From: an uncultured Clostridia bacterium
GTDB taxonomy: Bacteria > Bacillota > Clostridia > Christensenellales > UBA1242
Assembly: GCA_947624105.1 (NCBI GenBank)
Contig: CANQIX010000005.1
Span: 1 to 47,317 of the forward strand
DNA length: 47,317 nucleotides
Reading direction: 5' to 3'
Shown here in pieces: positions 22,298 through 32,800 of the stretch. Numbering within the stretch: the first letter of the stretch is position 1; each line of letters opens with the position of its first letter. The notes under the pieces were generated by a model. It saw only the letters and a program-made list of their open reading frames with translations, ran no database searches and was not told the DNA's origin. Position numbers and translations under genes: made by a program.

Positions 22298-25200
22298 TTA
22301 TAATGCCTCTTCTTTTTCAACTTTTACAGGCACTACAGAACGATATTTCTTAAGTCCAGAACCTGCAGGTATAAGTTTTCCAATGATAACGTTTTCTTTA
22401 ATACCAACAAGGTTATCAACCTTACCTTTAAGAGCGGCATCAGTAAGAACTCTTGATGTCTCTTGGAAGGAAGATGCAGATAGGAAGGATTCTGTTGAAA
22501 GAGCGGCTCTTGTGATTCCAAGAAGCATTCTTCTTGCAATGGCAGGTTTTCCGCCCGCTTGAAGAACTCTTTCGTTCTCTTCTTCGCATCTTGAAATATC
22601 AACGATTTCGCCAGTAAGAAGATCGGTGTCGCCAGCATCTTCAATCTTAACTTTCTTAAGCATTTGACGAATGATAATTTCGATGTGCTTATCGTTAACT
22701 TTAACATCTTGTCCACGATAAACCTTAATAACTTCAGAAAGCAGATATTGTTCAAGTCCTTTAAGACCTCTTGTTCTAAGAAGATCGGCTGGATTGATAG
22801 GTCCGGCATTAAGTTGTGTTCCTGGCTCTACGTGATCGCCATCTTTAACTTTAAGCACAACTGGTTTTCTAAGTTCATAGTCAACATCGCCATCGCTTGT
22901 AGCAACAGTGATTGTGTATGTTCTTGCGTCTTCTTTGATTTTAACTTTTCCGTCAACTTCACAAAGCACGCATTGTCCTTTTGGAACTCTAGCCTCGAAG
23001 ATTTCTTCGACTCTAGGCAAACCTTGTGTAATATCGGCAGCAACTGCAGAACCACCAGTGTGGAAGGTTCTCATTGTAAGTTGTGTTCCTGGTTCACCGA
23101 TTGACTGAGCAGCGATAATACCAACTGCTTCGCCGTGTGTAACCATATCTTTTCCAGAAAGGTCTCTTCCATAGCACTTTGCGCAAACTCCGTGTTTGCA
23201 ACGGCAAGTGATAAGTGATCTAATTTCAACTTCTTTGATTCCTGCATCTACAACGGCTTTTGCCTTTTCTTTTGTAATCATTTCGTTTGCAGGAACGATA
23301 ACTTCTTTAGTCTTTGGATTGATAATATCGTTTACTGTAACACGTCCATAGATTCTTTCTTCAAGAGTTTCGATAACTAATCCGTCCGAAACTAAGTCGC
23401 CAACAACAACTCCCTTAGGTTTTTCGCCAAGATCTGCAAAGCAGTCTTCGGTTGTAACAACAACTTCTTGTGAAATATCAACAAGTCTTCTTGTTAAGTA
23501 ACCAGAGTCAGCGGTTTTAAGAGCGGTATCTGACAGACCTTTTCTCGAACCACGTGAGTTAATGAAGTATTCGATAGGTGTAAGTCCTTGTCTAAAGGAA
23601 GATTTAATTGCAATATCGTTCTTTGTAGCAGATGCGGTCGCCTTAATACCAATCATACCGCAGTCGCTGTTCAACTGCACGTTGTTACCACGCGCACCAG
23701 AAAGCACCATAAGGCTGAATGGGTTGAACTCGTCTAACGATTGAACAACTGCCTGTTGAACTTTGTTAACAGTCTTGTTCCAGATGTCAATGTTGGCATC
23801 AAGTTTTTCGTTAAGAGTGATAAGTCCACGACGAAGCAATTTTTCGTTCTCGAGAACTTGATCTTCTGCTTCTTTAACTATTTGTGCTTTCTCTTTTGGT
23901 TCTTCAATATCAAAGATGTTAACTGATATAGAAGCGAGAGTAGAATATTTATATCCAAGTGCTTTCAAATCGTCGACAAAGTTTGCGCATCTTGTTGTGC
24001 CATACTTTTCATAAACATCGCCAACAAGTTTTTTAAGTTCCTTTTTCATAACTGGCTTGTTTACTTCAAGTTCACAAACGTTTTCTTCGACAGATCTGTC
24101 AACATATCCCAAATCTTGTGGGACAATCTCGTTAAATAAGATTCTTCCCATTGTTGTTGTAATTCTCTTTGTGTAAACTTTTCCGTTATATTCTTTCGAA
24201 ACACGAACGGCACATTCTGCTTGAAGAGCAAGGTGTTTGGTTTGATATGCATAGTTCATTTCGTCTACTGATGCAAATATCTCGCCCTCACCCTTAGCGC
24301 CTGGACGAACAAGGGTAAGATAATAGCAACCAAGCACAATATCCTGAGATGGAACAACGATTGGTTCGCCATCACTAAGTTTTAAGATGTTATTTGATGC
24401 AAGCATCAAAGTTCTTGATTCTGTTCTAGCATCGATTGAAAGTGGAACGTGAACTGGCATTTGGTCGCCATCGAAATCAGCGTTGAACGCAGGACAAGCA
24501 GATGGGTGAAGTTTGATTGCTCTACCTTCTACAAGCACTGGTTCAAAGGCCTGAACTGAAAGTCTGTGAAGAGTTGGAGCACGGTTAAGGATAACTGGGT
24601 GATCTTTAATGACATCTGCTAGTATATCCCAAACAACTGGCTTTTCTCTTTCAATCATACGCTTAGCAGTTTTGATGTTGTTTGTAAGGTTCATTTCAAC
24701 AAGTCTGTTCATAATGAAAGGCTTGAAGAGTTCAAGAGCCATTTCCTTAGGAAGTCCGCATTGATAGATTTTAAGTTCTGGCCCAACAACGATAACTGAA
24801 CGTCCAGAATAGTCAACACGCTTACCAAGAAGGTTCTGTCTAAATCTACCTTGTTTTCCGCCAAGCATAGCAGAAAGTGATTTCAAATCTCTTTGCTTCG
24901 AGCCTTGAACTGCCTTTCCTCTCTTACCGTTATCGATAAGGTTGTCGACAGCCTCTTGAAGCATTCTCTTTTCGTTTCTAATAATAACATCAGGAGCGCC
25001 AAGTTCCATAAGTTTCTTCAAACGATTGTTTCTGTTTATAACTCTTCTGTAAAGATCGTTCAAATCGCTTGTGGCATATCGCCCACCATCAAGTGGAACC
25101 ATAGGACGCAAATCTGGTGGAAGAACTGGAATAACGTCAAGCACCATCCAAGTAGGATTGTTTCCGCTCTTTCTAAAAGATTCAACAACGTCAAGTTTTT

Positions 25201-25825
25201 TAGATGCCTTAATCTTGTTTTGGCCTTTAGATTTTTTAAGTTCGGCTTTAAGCACTTCCGATTCCTTTTCAAGATCTACGTGAGAAAGCAAAACTTTGAT
25301 TGCTTCTGCTCCCATACCAGCGCTAAAACTTCCAACACCATACTTTTCAATAGCATCGCGATATTCTTTATCTGTAAGGATTTGCTTGTAAGCAAGGTCG
25401 GTGCTCTTAGGGTCAGTTACAATGTAGTTGATGTAATATACAACCTGTTCAAGAGTCTTTGGTGTGAGGTCAAGAAGAGTTCCAATTCTTGATGGAACGG
25501 TTCTAAAATACCAAAGGTGAGTAACAGGGCAAGCAAGTTCAATGTGCCCCATTCTCTCTCTACGAACTTTGCTTCTTGTAACTTCAACTCCGCACTTGTC
25601 GCAAACTACTCCACGATAGCGAATCTTTTTATACTTTCCGCAATGACATTCCCAGTCTTTTTTAGGTCCAAAGATTCTTTCGCAGAAAAGACCGTCTTTT
25701 TCAGGTTTTTGCGTGCGATAGTTTATGGTTTCAGGCTTTGTAACTTCGCCGTGAGACCACTCTCTAATCTTTTCTGGAGATGCAAGTCCAATTTTGATTT
25801 TTTCAAAGTTGTTAAGTTCAAACAT
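22298..25825 (-). CDS. rpoC: DNA-directed RNA polymerase subunit beta'
   Basis: 1175 residues, normal for Bacillota. The N-terminal zinc site is [20 protein letters not shown] (about 60-80), and the second zinc site is [13 protein letters not shown] (about 875-887). The catalytic magnesium motif NADFDGDQ is near residue 451; the residue after the following Met is Pro (QMPVH) where most bacteria have Ala. The bridge/trigger region shows [13 protein letters not shown]. It is the second gene of the rpoBC pair, with 56 nt between stop and start and a GAGGT ribosome site, followed by a strong terminator. With RpoB it forms the active-site cleft of the core enzyme. Confidence 0.99.
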   Translation of the reverse strand: MFELNNFEKIKIGLASPEKIREWSHGEVTKPETINYRTQKPEKDGLFCERIFGPKKDWECHCGKYKKIRYRGVVCDKCGVEVTRSKVRRERMGHIELACPVTHLWYFRTVPSRIGTLLDLTPKTLEQVVYYINYIVTDPKSTDLAYKQILTDKEYRDAIEKYGVGSFSAGMGAEAIKVLLSHVDLEKESEVLKAELKKSKGQNKIKASKKLDVVESFRKSGNNPTWMVLDVIPVLPPDLRPMVPLDGGRYATSDLNDLYRRVINRNNRLKKLMELGAPDVIIRNEKRMLQEAVDNLIDNGKRGKAVQGSKQRDLKSLSAMLGGKQGRFRQNLLGKRVDYSGRSVIVVGPELKIYQCGLPKEMALELFKPFIMNRLVEMNLTNNIKTAKRMIEREKPVVWDILADVIKDHPVILNRAPTLHRLSVQAFEPVLVEGRAIKLHPSACPAFNADFDGDQMPVHVPLSIDARTESRTLMLASNNILKLSDGEPIVVPSQDIVLGCYYLTLVRPGAKGEGEIFASVDEMNYAYQTKHLALQAECAVRVSKEYNGKVYTKRITTTMGRILFNEIVPQDLGYVDRSVEENVCELEVNKPVMKKELKKLVGDVYEKYGTTRCANFVDDLKALGYKYSTLASISVNIFDIEEPKEKAQIVKEAEDQVLENEKLLRRGLITLNEKLDANIDIWNKTVNKVQQAVVQSLDEFNPFSLMVLSGARGNNVQLNSDCGMIGIKATASATKNDIAIKSSFRQGLTPIEYFINSRGSRKGLSDTALKTADSGYLTRRLVDISQEVVVTTEDCFADLGEKPKGVVVGDLVSDGLVIETLEERIYGRVTVNDIINPKTKEVIVPANEMITKEKAKAVVDAGIKEVEIRSLITCRCKHGVCAKCYGRDLSGKDMVTHGEAVGIIAAQSIGEPGTQLTMRTFHTGGSAVAADITQGLPRVEEIFEARVPKGQCVLCEVDGKVKIKEDARTYTITVATSDGDVDYELRKPVVLKVKDGDHVEPGTQLNAGPINPADLLRTRGLKGLEQYLLSEVIKVYRGQDVKVNDKHIEIIIRQMLKKVKIEDAGDTDLLTGEIVDISRCEEENERVLQAGGKPAIARRMLLGITRAALSTESFLSASSFQETSRVLTDAALKGKVDNLVGIKENVIIGKLIPAGSGLKKYRSVVPVKVEKEEAL

Positions 25826-25881
25826 AATTTACCTCTTAAATATTTTTCTATCTTAAAAATACTATACAAAACTTCCTAAAA

Positions 25882-28800
25882 TTACTCGTCGTCTAAATCT
25901 CCAAAGTCGTCAAATATGTCGATATCATTAAGTCCGTCTATGGTTGATTGTTCGTTGATAAGTTCTTCAAACTCGTCTTTCTTTTCTTCTTCCTCGTTAG
26001 ACTCTAACATTTCGTCAATATCGAGTGTAACATTCTTAAGGTCGTTTTCTACTTCATTTTCAAGTGAAGGTCTTGTGTGTTCATCTTGTGATAATTCTGG
26101 TAAGTCAATTTCTTCATCGTTTTCTGTGAGTATCTTAACATCAAGTGCAAGGGCTTGAAGTTCTTTTACAAGCACCTTAAACGATTCTGGAATGCCAGGT
26201 TCTGAAATTGGTTCACCCTTAACAATCGCTTCAAAGGTTTTAACTCTTCCAACAACGTCATCAGACTTAACAGTAAGCATTTCCTGAAGAACGTGAGAAG
26301 CGCCATAAGCCTCAAGAGCCCAAACTTCCATTTCACCAAATCTTTGTCCACCAAAGAGGGCTTTACCACCAAGAGGTTGTTGTGTGATAAGTGAGTAAGG
26401 TCCAATCGAACGAGCGTGAATCTTACTGTCAACCATGTGGTTAAGTTTAAGCATATATTTAATACCAATACTGGTCTTATTTTCAAAAGGTTCGCCGGTT
26501 CTTCCGTCATAAAGTTGAACTTTTCCGTCTTCTGGGAAGTTGTTTTCAACCAGCAACTCTTTAATTTTGTTTACATCAGCGCCGTCAAATGCTGGAGTAG
26601 CAACCTTCCAGCCAAGTGAGCCGGCAACAAGTCCAAGGTGGAGTTCAAGCACCTGACCTAAGTTCATACGTGCAGGAACACCAAGTGGGTTAAGCATAAT
26701 GTCAAGAGGACGGCCGTTTGCCATAAATGGCATATCTGCTTCTGGAAGCACGATTGAAACAACACCCTTGTTTCCGTAACGTCCGCTCATCTTATCGCCG
26801 ACAGAGATCTTTCTCTTTTGAGCGATAAACACTTTAACAAGTTCATTTACGCCAGGTTCAAGTTCGTCTTTGTTCTTTCTTGAGAATACTTGAACGTTGA
26901 CAACAACACCGCCTTTACCGTGTTGAACACGCAGTGATGTATCTCTAACTTCTCTTGCCTTTTCACCAAAGATTGCACGGAGAAGTCTTTCTTCTGGAGA
27001 AAGTTCTGTTTCGCCCTTAGGAGAAACTTTACCAACAAGGATATCCCCTGGTTTAACCTCAGCACCGATTCTTACGATACCATTTTCGTCGAGGTTTTTA
27101 AGTGCATCTTCGCCAAGGTTTGGTATATCACGAGTGATTTGCTCGTCGCCAAGTTTGGTTGAACGGCACTTAAGTTCTTCAACTTTCAAGCAGATTGATG
27201 TAAATACATCATCTCTAACAAGTTTTTCGTTGATAAGAATAGCGTCCTCGAAGTTGTATCCTTCCCAGTTCATATAGCCAACAAGCACGTTTTTACCAAG
27301 TGCAAGTTCGCCGTTCTGGCAAGAGTATCCATCGATAATAACTTCGCCAGCCTTAACCTTGTTACCTTTCTTAACGCAAGGTTTTTGGTTCATACAAGTT
27401 TCATCGTTGGTCTTTTCAAATTTAATAAGTGGATAGATGTCTTCTTCGCCTTCTGGAGTTTGAATTCTAACTTCATCAGCGCTTACATAACTTACAACAC
27501 CATCTCTCTTAGCAAGCACGCAATACCCACAATCGCGAGCAACAATTTCTTCCATACCTGTTCCAACAACTGGAGAATCTGCTTGAAGAAGTGGAACTGC
27601 CTGACGTTGCATATTTGCGCCCATCAGTGCACGGTTAGCCTCGTTAGAGTTAAGGAATGGAATAAGTGATGTAGCAACTGAAATAAATTGACGAGGAGAT
27701 GCGTCCATATAGTCAACCTGACTTGCAGGGATTTCGGTTACGAAGTCTTTGTGTCTGCAGATAATTCTCTTATTTACAAATCTTCCGTTTTCATCGAGAG
27801 GTTCTGTAGCCTGAGCGATGTATGCGGTGTCTTCGATATCTGCCATATAATATTCGCATTTGCTTGAAACAACGCCGGTCTCTTTGTCAACCTTTCTGTA
27901 TGGCGTTTCAAGGAAGCCATATTCGTTTATCTTTGCGTAACTTGTAAGTGTGTTAACAAGTCCAATAGCCTGGCCTTCTGGGGTTTCGATAGGGCAAATA
28001 CGTCCATAGTTTGTGTAGTGAATATCACGAACTTCTGTGTCGGCTCTTTCCTTCTTAATTCCTCCAGGTCCAACAGCCGAAATACGACGTTTTTGAGTAA
28101 CGCCAGAAAGTGGGTTAACCTGATCCATAAGTTGTGATAACTGAGAAGATGCAATAAAATCTCTAAGTGCTCTATTTACTGCCTTAGGATTTACAATCTG
28201 TCTTGGAGTAACTTCGCTAAGTTCCTTACCTTGAAGGGTTTCTCTTACGTTTGTAACAAGTTTTGTAATTCCAGAACGGAAGTGGTCATAAAGAAGTTCG
28301 CCAACAGAAACGACTCTCTTGTTTGACAAGTGTTCAATCTTATCTGTCTTTGCGATTCCTTCCATAACATCAAGATACATAGAAATTGAAGCCAAAATAT
28401 CGTCCATTGTAAGAGTTGTGATCATAAGATCCTTTGCTCTTTCGCGGATTGCTTGCATTCTCTTTTCTTTGGTCTTGTTTTCTTTTAAGATTTCTTTAAG
28501 AACTGGGTAATAAACTTCTTCAAGTATACCAAGTTCTCTTTCGTTGCAAGGGAAAACGTCGCTTAATCTAACGCGATTGTTTCCACGAACCATATATTCT
28601 TTTGTAGGGAGTTGAAGCCAAACTTCGTTGATTCCTGCGTTCTTAACTTTAAGAGCGGTTGCCTCGTCAATCTCCTCTCCTGCTTTAACAAGAATCTCGC
28701 CATCTTCTGTTACTATATCTCTTGATGCAACTTGTCCTTTAATACGCTTTGCAATGGAAAGTTTTTTGTTTAAGTTGTATCTTCCTACGCGAGAAAGGTT

Positions 28801-29595
28801 GTAATATTGATCTGAGAAGAACCAAAGGTTCAAATAACTTCTTGTTGTTTCAGCAGATGGAACATCGGCTGGTCTTGTTTTTCTTGCAAATTCAAGAAGT
28901 GCTTCCTCTTGAGTTTGTTGAGTTTCTTTTTCAAGAGCGTGTTTAATTAAGCGGTGATCGCCAAAGAGTTTGCATATCTCGTCTGCGCTGTAACCAAAGC
29001 ATTTAAGGAACAAGCCAAGTCCAATTCTGTTCTTACGGTCAAGCACGATGTTAAGCATTTCGTTTGAAGTCTGCTTAACTTCGATATACATACCACGTTT
29101 TGGTATAATCTGTCCAACTAATGTGCTTAAATCGCGATTTTTGTCGCAAAGTAGGTAATAGTTTGGTGATTTTACGATTTGATTAACGACAACTCTTTCA
29201 ACTCCATTAAAAATAAAAGAGCACTCGTTTGTCATAAATGGTATATCGCCAAGGAATACTTCATCTTCAACAGCCTGACCTGTTTCTTCAACAACAAAAC
29301 GAGTTCTTACGTTTAATGGTATAGAATATGTTGCGCTTCTGCGTTTACATTCTTTTGGACTATATTTAGGTTGTTTGTCCATAGAAATATCAAGCAAATA
29401 TAACTTTGCTTTTCCACTGTAGTCCACGATAGGAGAAAATTCATCAAGAACTTCTCTAATTCCTGTTGTAAGGAAGTTGTCATAAGAATCTCTTTGAATT
29501 TGAAGTAGTGAAGGAATATCGATATAATCCTTGATTTGAGAGAAAGTATATCTCTCGTTTTTTCCAAACTTTTGTTTTCTAAGTGAAACTGACAT
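25882..29595 (-). CDS. rpoB: DNA-directed RNA polymerase subunit beta
   Basis: 1237 residues, slightly long because of an acidic C-terminal tail of about 75 residues (EEEEKKDEFEEL, FDDFGDLDDE). The rifampicin region reads SSQLSQLMDQVNPLSG then VTQKRRISAVGPGG. Relative to E. coli, H526 is Gln (residue 501, codon at 28093-28095) and F514 is Leu; D516, R529 and S531 are kept. These positions contact rifampicin, so natural insensitivity is possible. Downstream catalytic-face motifs YGRICPIETPEGQ and GKVSPKGETELSPEERLLRAI are intact. It has its own consensus promoter and a leader hairpin; rplJ and rplL, often upstream of rpoB, are absent here. Confidence 0.99.
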   Translation of the reverse strand: MSVSLRKQKFGKNERYTFSQIKDYIDIPSLLQIQRDSYDNFLTTGIREVLDEFSPIVDYSGKAKLYLLDISMDKQPKYSPKECKRRSATYSIPLNVRTRFVVEETGQAVEDEVFLGDIPFMTNECSFIFNGVERVVVNQIVKSPNYYLLCDKNRDLSTLVGQIIPKRGMYIEVKQTSNEMLNIVLDRKNRIGLGLFLKCFGYSADEICKLFGDHRLIKHALEKETQQTQEEALLEFARKTRPADVPSAETTRSYLNLWFFSDQYYNLSRVGRYNLNKKLSIAKRIKGQVASRDIVTEDGEILVKAGEEIDEATALKVKNAGINEVWLQLPTKEYMVRGNNRVRLSDVFPCNERELGILEEVYYPVLKEILKENKTKEKRMQAIRERAKDLMITTLTMDDILASISMYLDVMEGIAKTDKIEHLSNKRVVSVGELLYDHFRSGITKLVTNVRETLQGKELSEVTPRQIVNPKAVNRALRDFIASSQLSQLMDQVNPLSGVTQKRRISAVGPGGIKKERADTEVRDIHYTNYGRICPIETPEGQAIGLVNTLTSYAKINEYGFLETPYRKVDKETGVVSSKCEYYMADIEDTAYIAQATEPLDENGRFVNKRIICRHKDFVTEIPASQVDYMDASPRQFISVATSLIPFLNSNEANRALMGANMQRQAVPLLQADSPVVGTGMEEIVARDCGYCVLAKRDGVVSYVSADEVRIQTPEGEEDIYPLIKFEKTNDETCMNQKPCVKKGNKVKAGEVIIDGYSCQNGELALGKNVLVGYMNWEGYNFEDAILINEKLVRDDVFTSICLKVEELKCRSTKLGDEQITRDIPNLGEDALKNLDENGIVRIGAEVKPGDILVGKVSPKGETELSPEERLLRAIFGEKAREVRDTSLRVQHGKGGVVVNVQVFSRKNKDELEPGVNELVKVFIAQKRKISVGDKMSGRYGNKGVVSIVLPEADMPFMANGRPLDIMLNPLGVPARMNLGQVLELHLGLVAGSLGWKVATPAFDGADVNKIKELLVENNFPEDGKVQLYDGRTGEPFENKTSIGIKYMLKLNHMVDSKIHARSIGPYSLITQQPLGGKALFGGQRFGEMEVWALEAYGASHVLQEMLTVKSDDVVGRVKTFEAIVKGEPISEPGIPESFKVLVKELQALALDVKILTENDEEIDLPELSQDEHTRPSLENEVENDLKNVTLDIDEMLESNEEEEKKDEFEELINEQSTIDGLNDIDIFDDFGDLDDE

Positions 29596-29627
29596 AATTA
29601 CACACTCCTAATTTTCTGCAAAAAAGA

Positions 29628-29659
29628 AACAGGATAGGCAATAAAATTGCCACCCTGTT
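29628..29659 (-). terminator. Terminator-like hairpin in the rpoB leader
   Basis: AACAGG-ATA-GGCAAT pairs with ATTGCC-ACC-CCTGTT-type partner (outer 6 bp and inner 5-6 bp around an internal loop). On the minus strand the run TTTCTTTTTT follows, then the rpoB ribosome site AGGAG. It lies between the rpoB promoter and the gene, so it can act as an attenuator. It also has a T-run on the other side. Confidence 0.65.
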
Positions 29660-29715
29660 ATTTTTTTCAGTTAAATACAGTTTTTTCCATCCACATTGCG
29701 ATAATAATTCAATTA

Positions 29716-29744
29716 ATTATACCAAACATCGATGTCAATGTCAA
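29716..29744 (-). promoter_or_regulatory. Perfect consensus promoter of rpoBC
   Basis: Minus strand TTGACA (29739-29744), 17-bp spacer, TATAAT (29716-29721). The TTGACA is directly repeated (second copy 29733-29738), but only the outer copy has correct spacing. Confidence 0.88.
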
Positions 29745-29854
29745 CAGATACACAAAAAAAATATAAATTTTTTTGTCAAACTTAGTTATATATTAACAGA
29801 TTATTTCAAAAAAGACAACTAAAATACGCCGTTTGCAAAAAATTTTTAAAAAAT

Positions 29855-29881
29855 CCCCTCTAGGTTTTGCGCCTAGAGAGG
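29855..29881 (-). terminator. Terminator after the giant lipoprotein gene
   Basis: CCTCTCTAGG (29872-29881 as read leftward) pairs with CCTAGAGGGG around CGCAAAA, with a T-run beyond. It lies 6 nt after the stop codon at 29887. Confidence 0.85.
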
Positions 29882-29886
29882 AAATT

Positions 29887-32800
29887 TTAAGCAGTTTTAG
29901 AAGTGAAGAATTCTTCTCCAACTCCGTATCCAAGGTTGAACACTTGCACGCTGAAGCCTAAGCTGCTTTCTCCTGAACCGCTGCTTGTTTCTTCGTAGCA
30001 ACTAAATGTCGCCCTAATAGAATATACAGGTCGCATAATAAGGTAGCCATCGCTGTTACTGAAGTAAACGTATGTTTCGGCGTCTTTGTTCTCTCTGACC
30101 GGAGAGTAAGATAAGCCCGATATAACTGTTATTCTGCTGCCCGTCTTATTTTGAGCATATCCGGTAACGCTGTAGGTGTATGTTGTTGTATCATCATCAA
30201 CGTTAGTTTCTACTTTGCCTTCGCCGAACCCTTCTGGATTCGTAGTAGAAACTATTTCAAACTCTCTCGTTTCAACTGAGTAACTTTCGCTTTGGATATT
30301 TCTGCTGTTAGCACTTATGTTAAAGACGCTGACGTCTGCGCTGATGTTTGCGAAAATGTTGTATGCATTTACAACTCCGTTTTCCATACGGCCGACAACT
30401 CCGCCGATGTATGGATAGAACGCTGTTCCATAGATGTAACTTACAACTTTTATCTGTGCATCGATGGTTATTGCGTCATCTTTTACATCTTCGTAAGGCA
30501 CAAACTTATCATCTAAACTTACAAGGTCTGGAATTTCTTTCAATTTTTCTTCGTCATATCTTAATTTGGTTATGTCTGCTGCTTTCTTAATATTTGTCGA
30601 TATGCTTAAATTTACTATTCCACGGCTTAAGCCTACAAGTCCGCCAACATAGGCGTTTATACCTCTCATCGAAAGTGAACCTAACGTTACGCCTTCAACT
30701 TTTGTTCTGCCGATGTTTACTGTAACATTGTCTGCCTCGATTGTTCCAATAAATCCGCCAACCGATGTGTAACCTATTAAGTCGCCGGTTATTGTGTTGT
30801 CGTCAAATCTTGCAGCGCCAACAAGATATCCAACTGCACCTCCAAGGTAAATCAACTTGTTAAAGGTTGATGTTTCAGTGCTTATGCTTATGCCTTGCGA
30901 CATAGTTGAATTTCTTATCACTCCGGCGCGCATTTCACCAACCAAACCGCCAAGGTATGCAGGTGTGTATGGCTTAAATGAGAATATGTTAAGTTGTTCA
31001 CCTGTTCCAACGACATTTACGTTGTCGATTGTTCCAATGTTTTCGCCAACTGCCAAACCGCCGGCAATGTGTGCATTAAGTGTCAATCCGTTGCTAACGG
31101 TCAGTGTGCTGTTCTTTAGCGTTGCATTAGCACCCAAATATCCGGTTATTGCACCAATTGTGCTCCCTCTAACAATAATAGGCGCATCAACATACGCTCT
31201 GTCTATCGTTCCTGTTCCACTTGCAACTCCAACTATACCTCCGGCATACGAATATGTGTCGAAGATATTTCCAGATGGCAAGTATTGATTCGACAATTCG
31301 TCCGAAACATAGTTTGCCTTTACAGAAAGTTCACTTCTTACATTATAAAGTTTGTAATTTCCGTCCGCCAAACCAACCACAGAACCTACGATGTTGTTCC
31401 CTGTTACAACAAGGGCGTCTTGAGTTGAAAGAATTACATCGACATTTACGATCGTTCCCTTGTCTAACTTGCCGGCAATCGCGCCAACAACTCTTGTGTT
31501 GCTGAACGAAACTTCAACCGGCTTAAACTTAAAGTTAAGCAAAGTTCCAATAGCGGTCGATCTAAGCGAACTTCCAAGTTCGGCAAACAGACCTGCATAA
31601 GTAAGTTTGTCGGAAGATACCAAGTGAATACCTGAAATTTCTAGGTTATTTCCTTCGATATACCCCATAAATCTTGTGTCGTAAATCTGGCTGTAGCCTG
31701 CATATTCTGTGTAATCAATATTGTTTATAAGTCTATAATATGATGTGTTATATCCATTTACATTTTCATTTAAGATATATCTTTCCATCGTTTGAGCAGA
31801 ACTAATCAAAATTGGGTTGTAAAGTGTTCCCGATCTGCCTGCGCGTGTGGAGTTTACATACTTATATGTCGTTCTGGAGATGCCACTAACTGGATCTACA
31901 ACCTCTTCAACATCGTCAAGTTCCATCTGCGAGAACGCTTTGATGTTTGGAGCAACAAGTTCCAATCTTGTGTTGAAGACTTCGTTGTTGAACTTATCAC
32001 TGCTGTTTGAGTTGTTGTAGAACCAAATTGAATCGTAGCCTCTTGTGTCTGAGTAGTTATAGTTGATAAATCTATCTCTAAACTTCTGTGCACTTTCGCC
32101 GTCTGGCGAGGTTGTGTTAAGCATAAATTCGTCTACTGTAAGAGCGAGAATTGAGTTTGTTTCGTTGTTTGTATCTGGTCCAATACTTACATTGATATTC
32201 TCTGTGGCGTCGCTTAAATAGTATGCGTCTTCAATCGTTCCAAAACTATACTTCGCAAACCCATAACTTAACGCATTGTTACTTCTTAGTGCGCTTGTCG
32301 AGAAGGAAGTTTTGATAATTCCATCTTCGGCATTTCCGTTTACAAATCCGGCAGACGAAGCACCTGAAGAAACTCTTAAACTGATGTTTGAATAGCAGTT
32401 TTCGATTTCTTTTGAATTTTCGTATACAAATCCGGCAATGTTGTAGTATGCGTCGATGTAGTCGGTGATGCCGTCATAGTAAACGTTTCTTTCTTCGTTA
32501 GCAAGTCTTTGGTCGATTTCCCCAGAAACATAAGAGGTAAAGATATAGCCAGAGTTGTTTAAAACAAATCCTGCTGTTGGCAAAGAGGTTGCTCTGTTTA
32601 TAAGACTTCCGCCCATAAAGTATGAAGACGAAATGTAGCCCGCGTTGTTTCCTACAAAACCCGACAAACTTACACTCGCGTATATGTCAAGTGAGGATCT
32701 TGAATGTGTGATAATTCCGGAAGATGCGTTGCTTCCAACAAGCCCTGCAACAACACCCTGCGAGGCATCAGTTGGCGAGGTAACAGAAAGACTGTAATTA

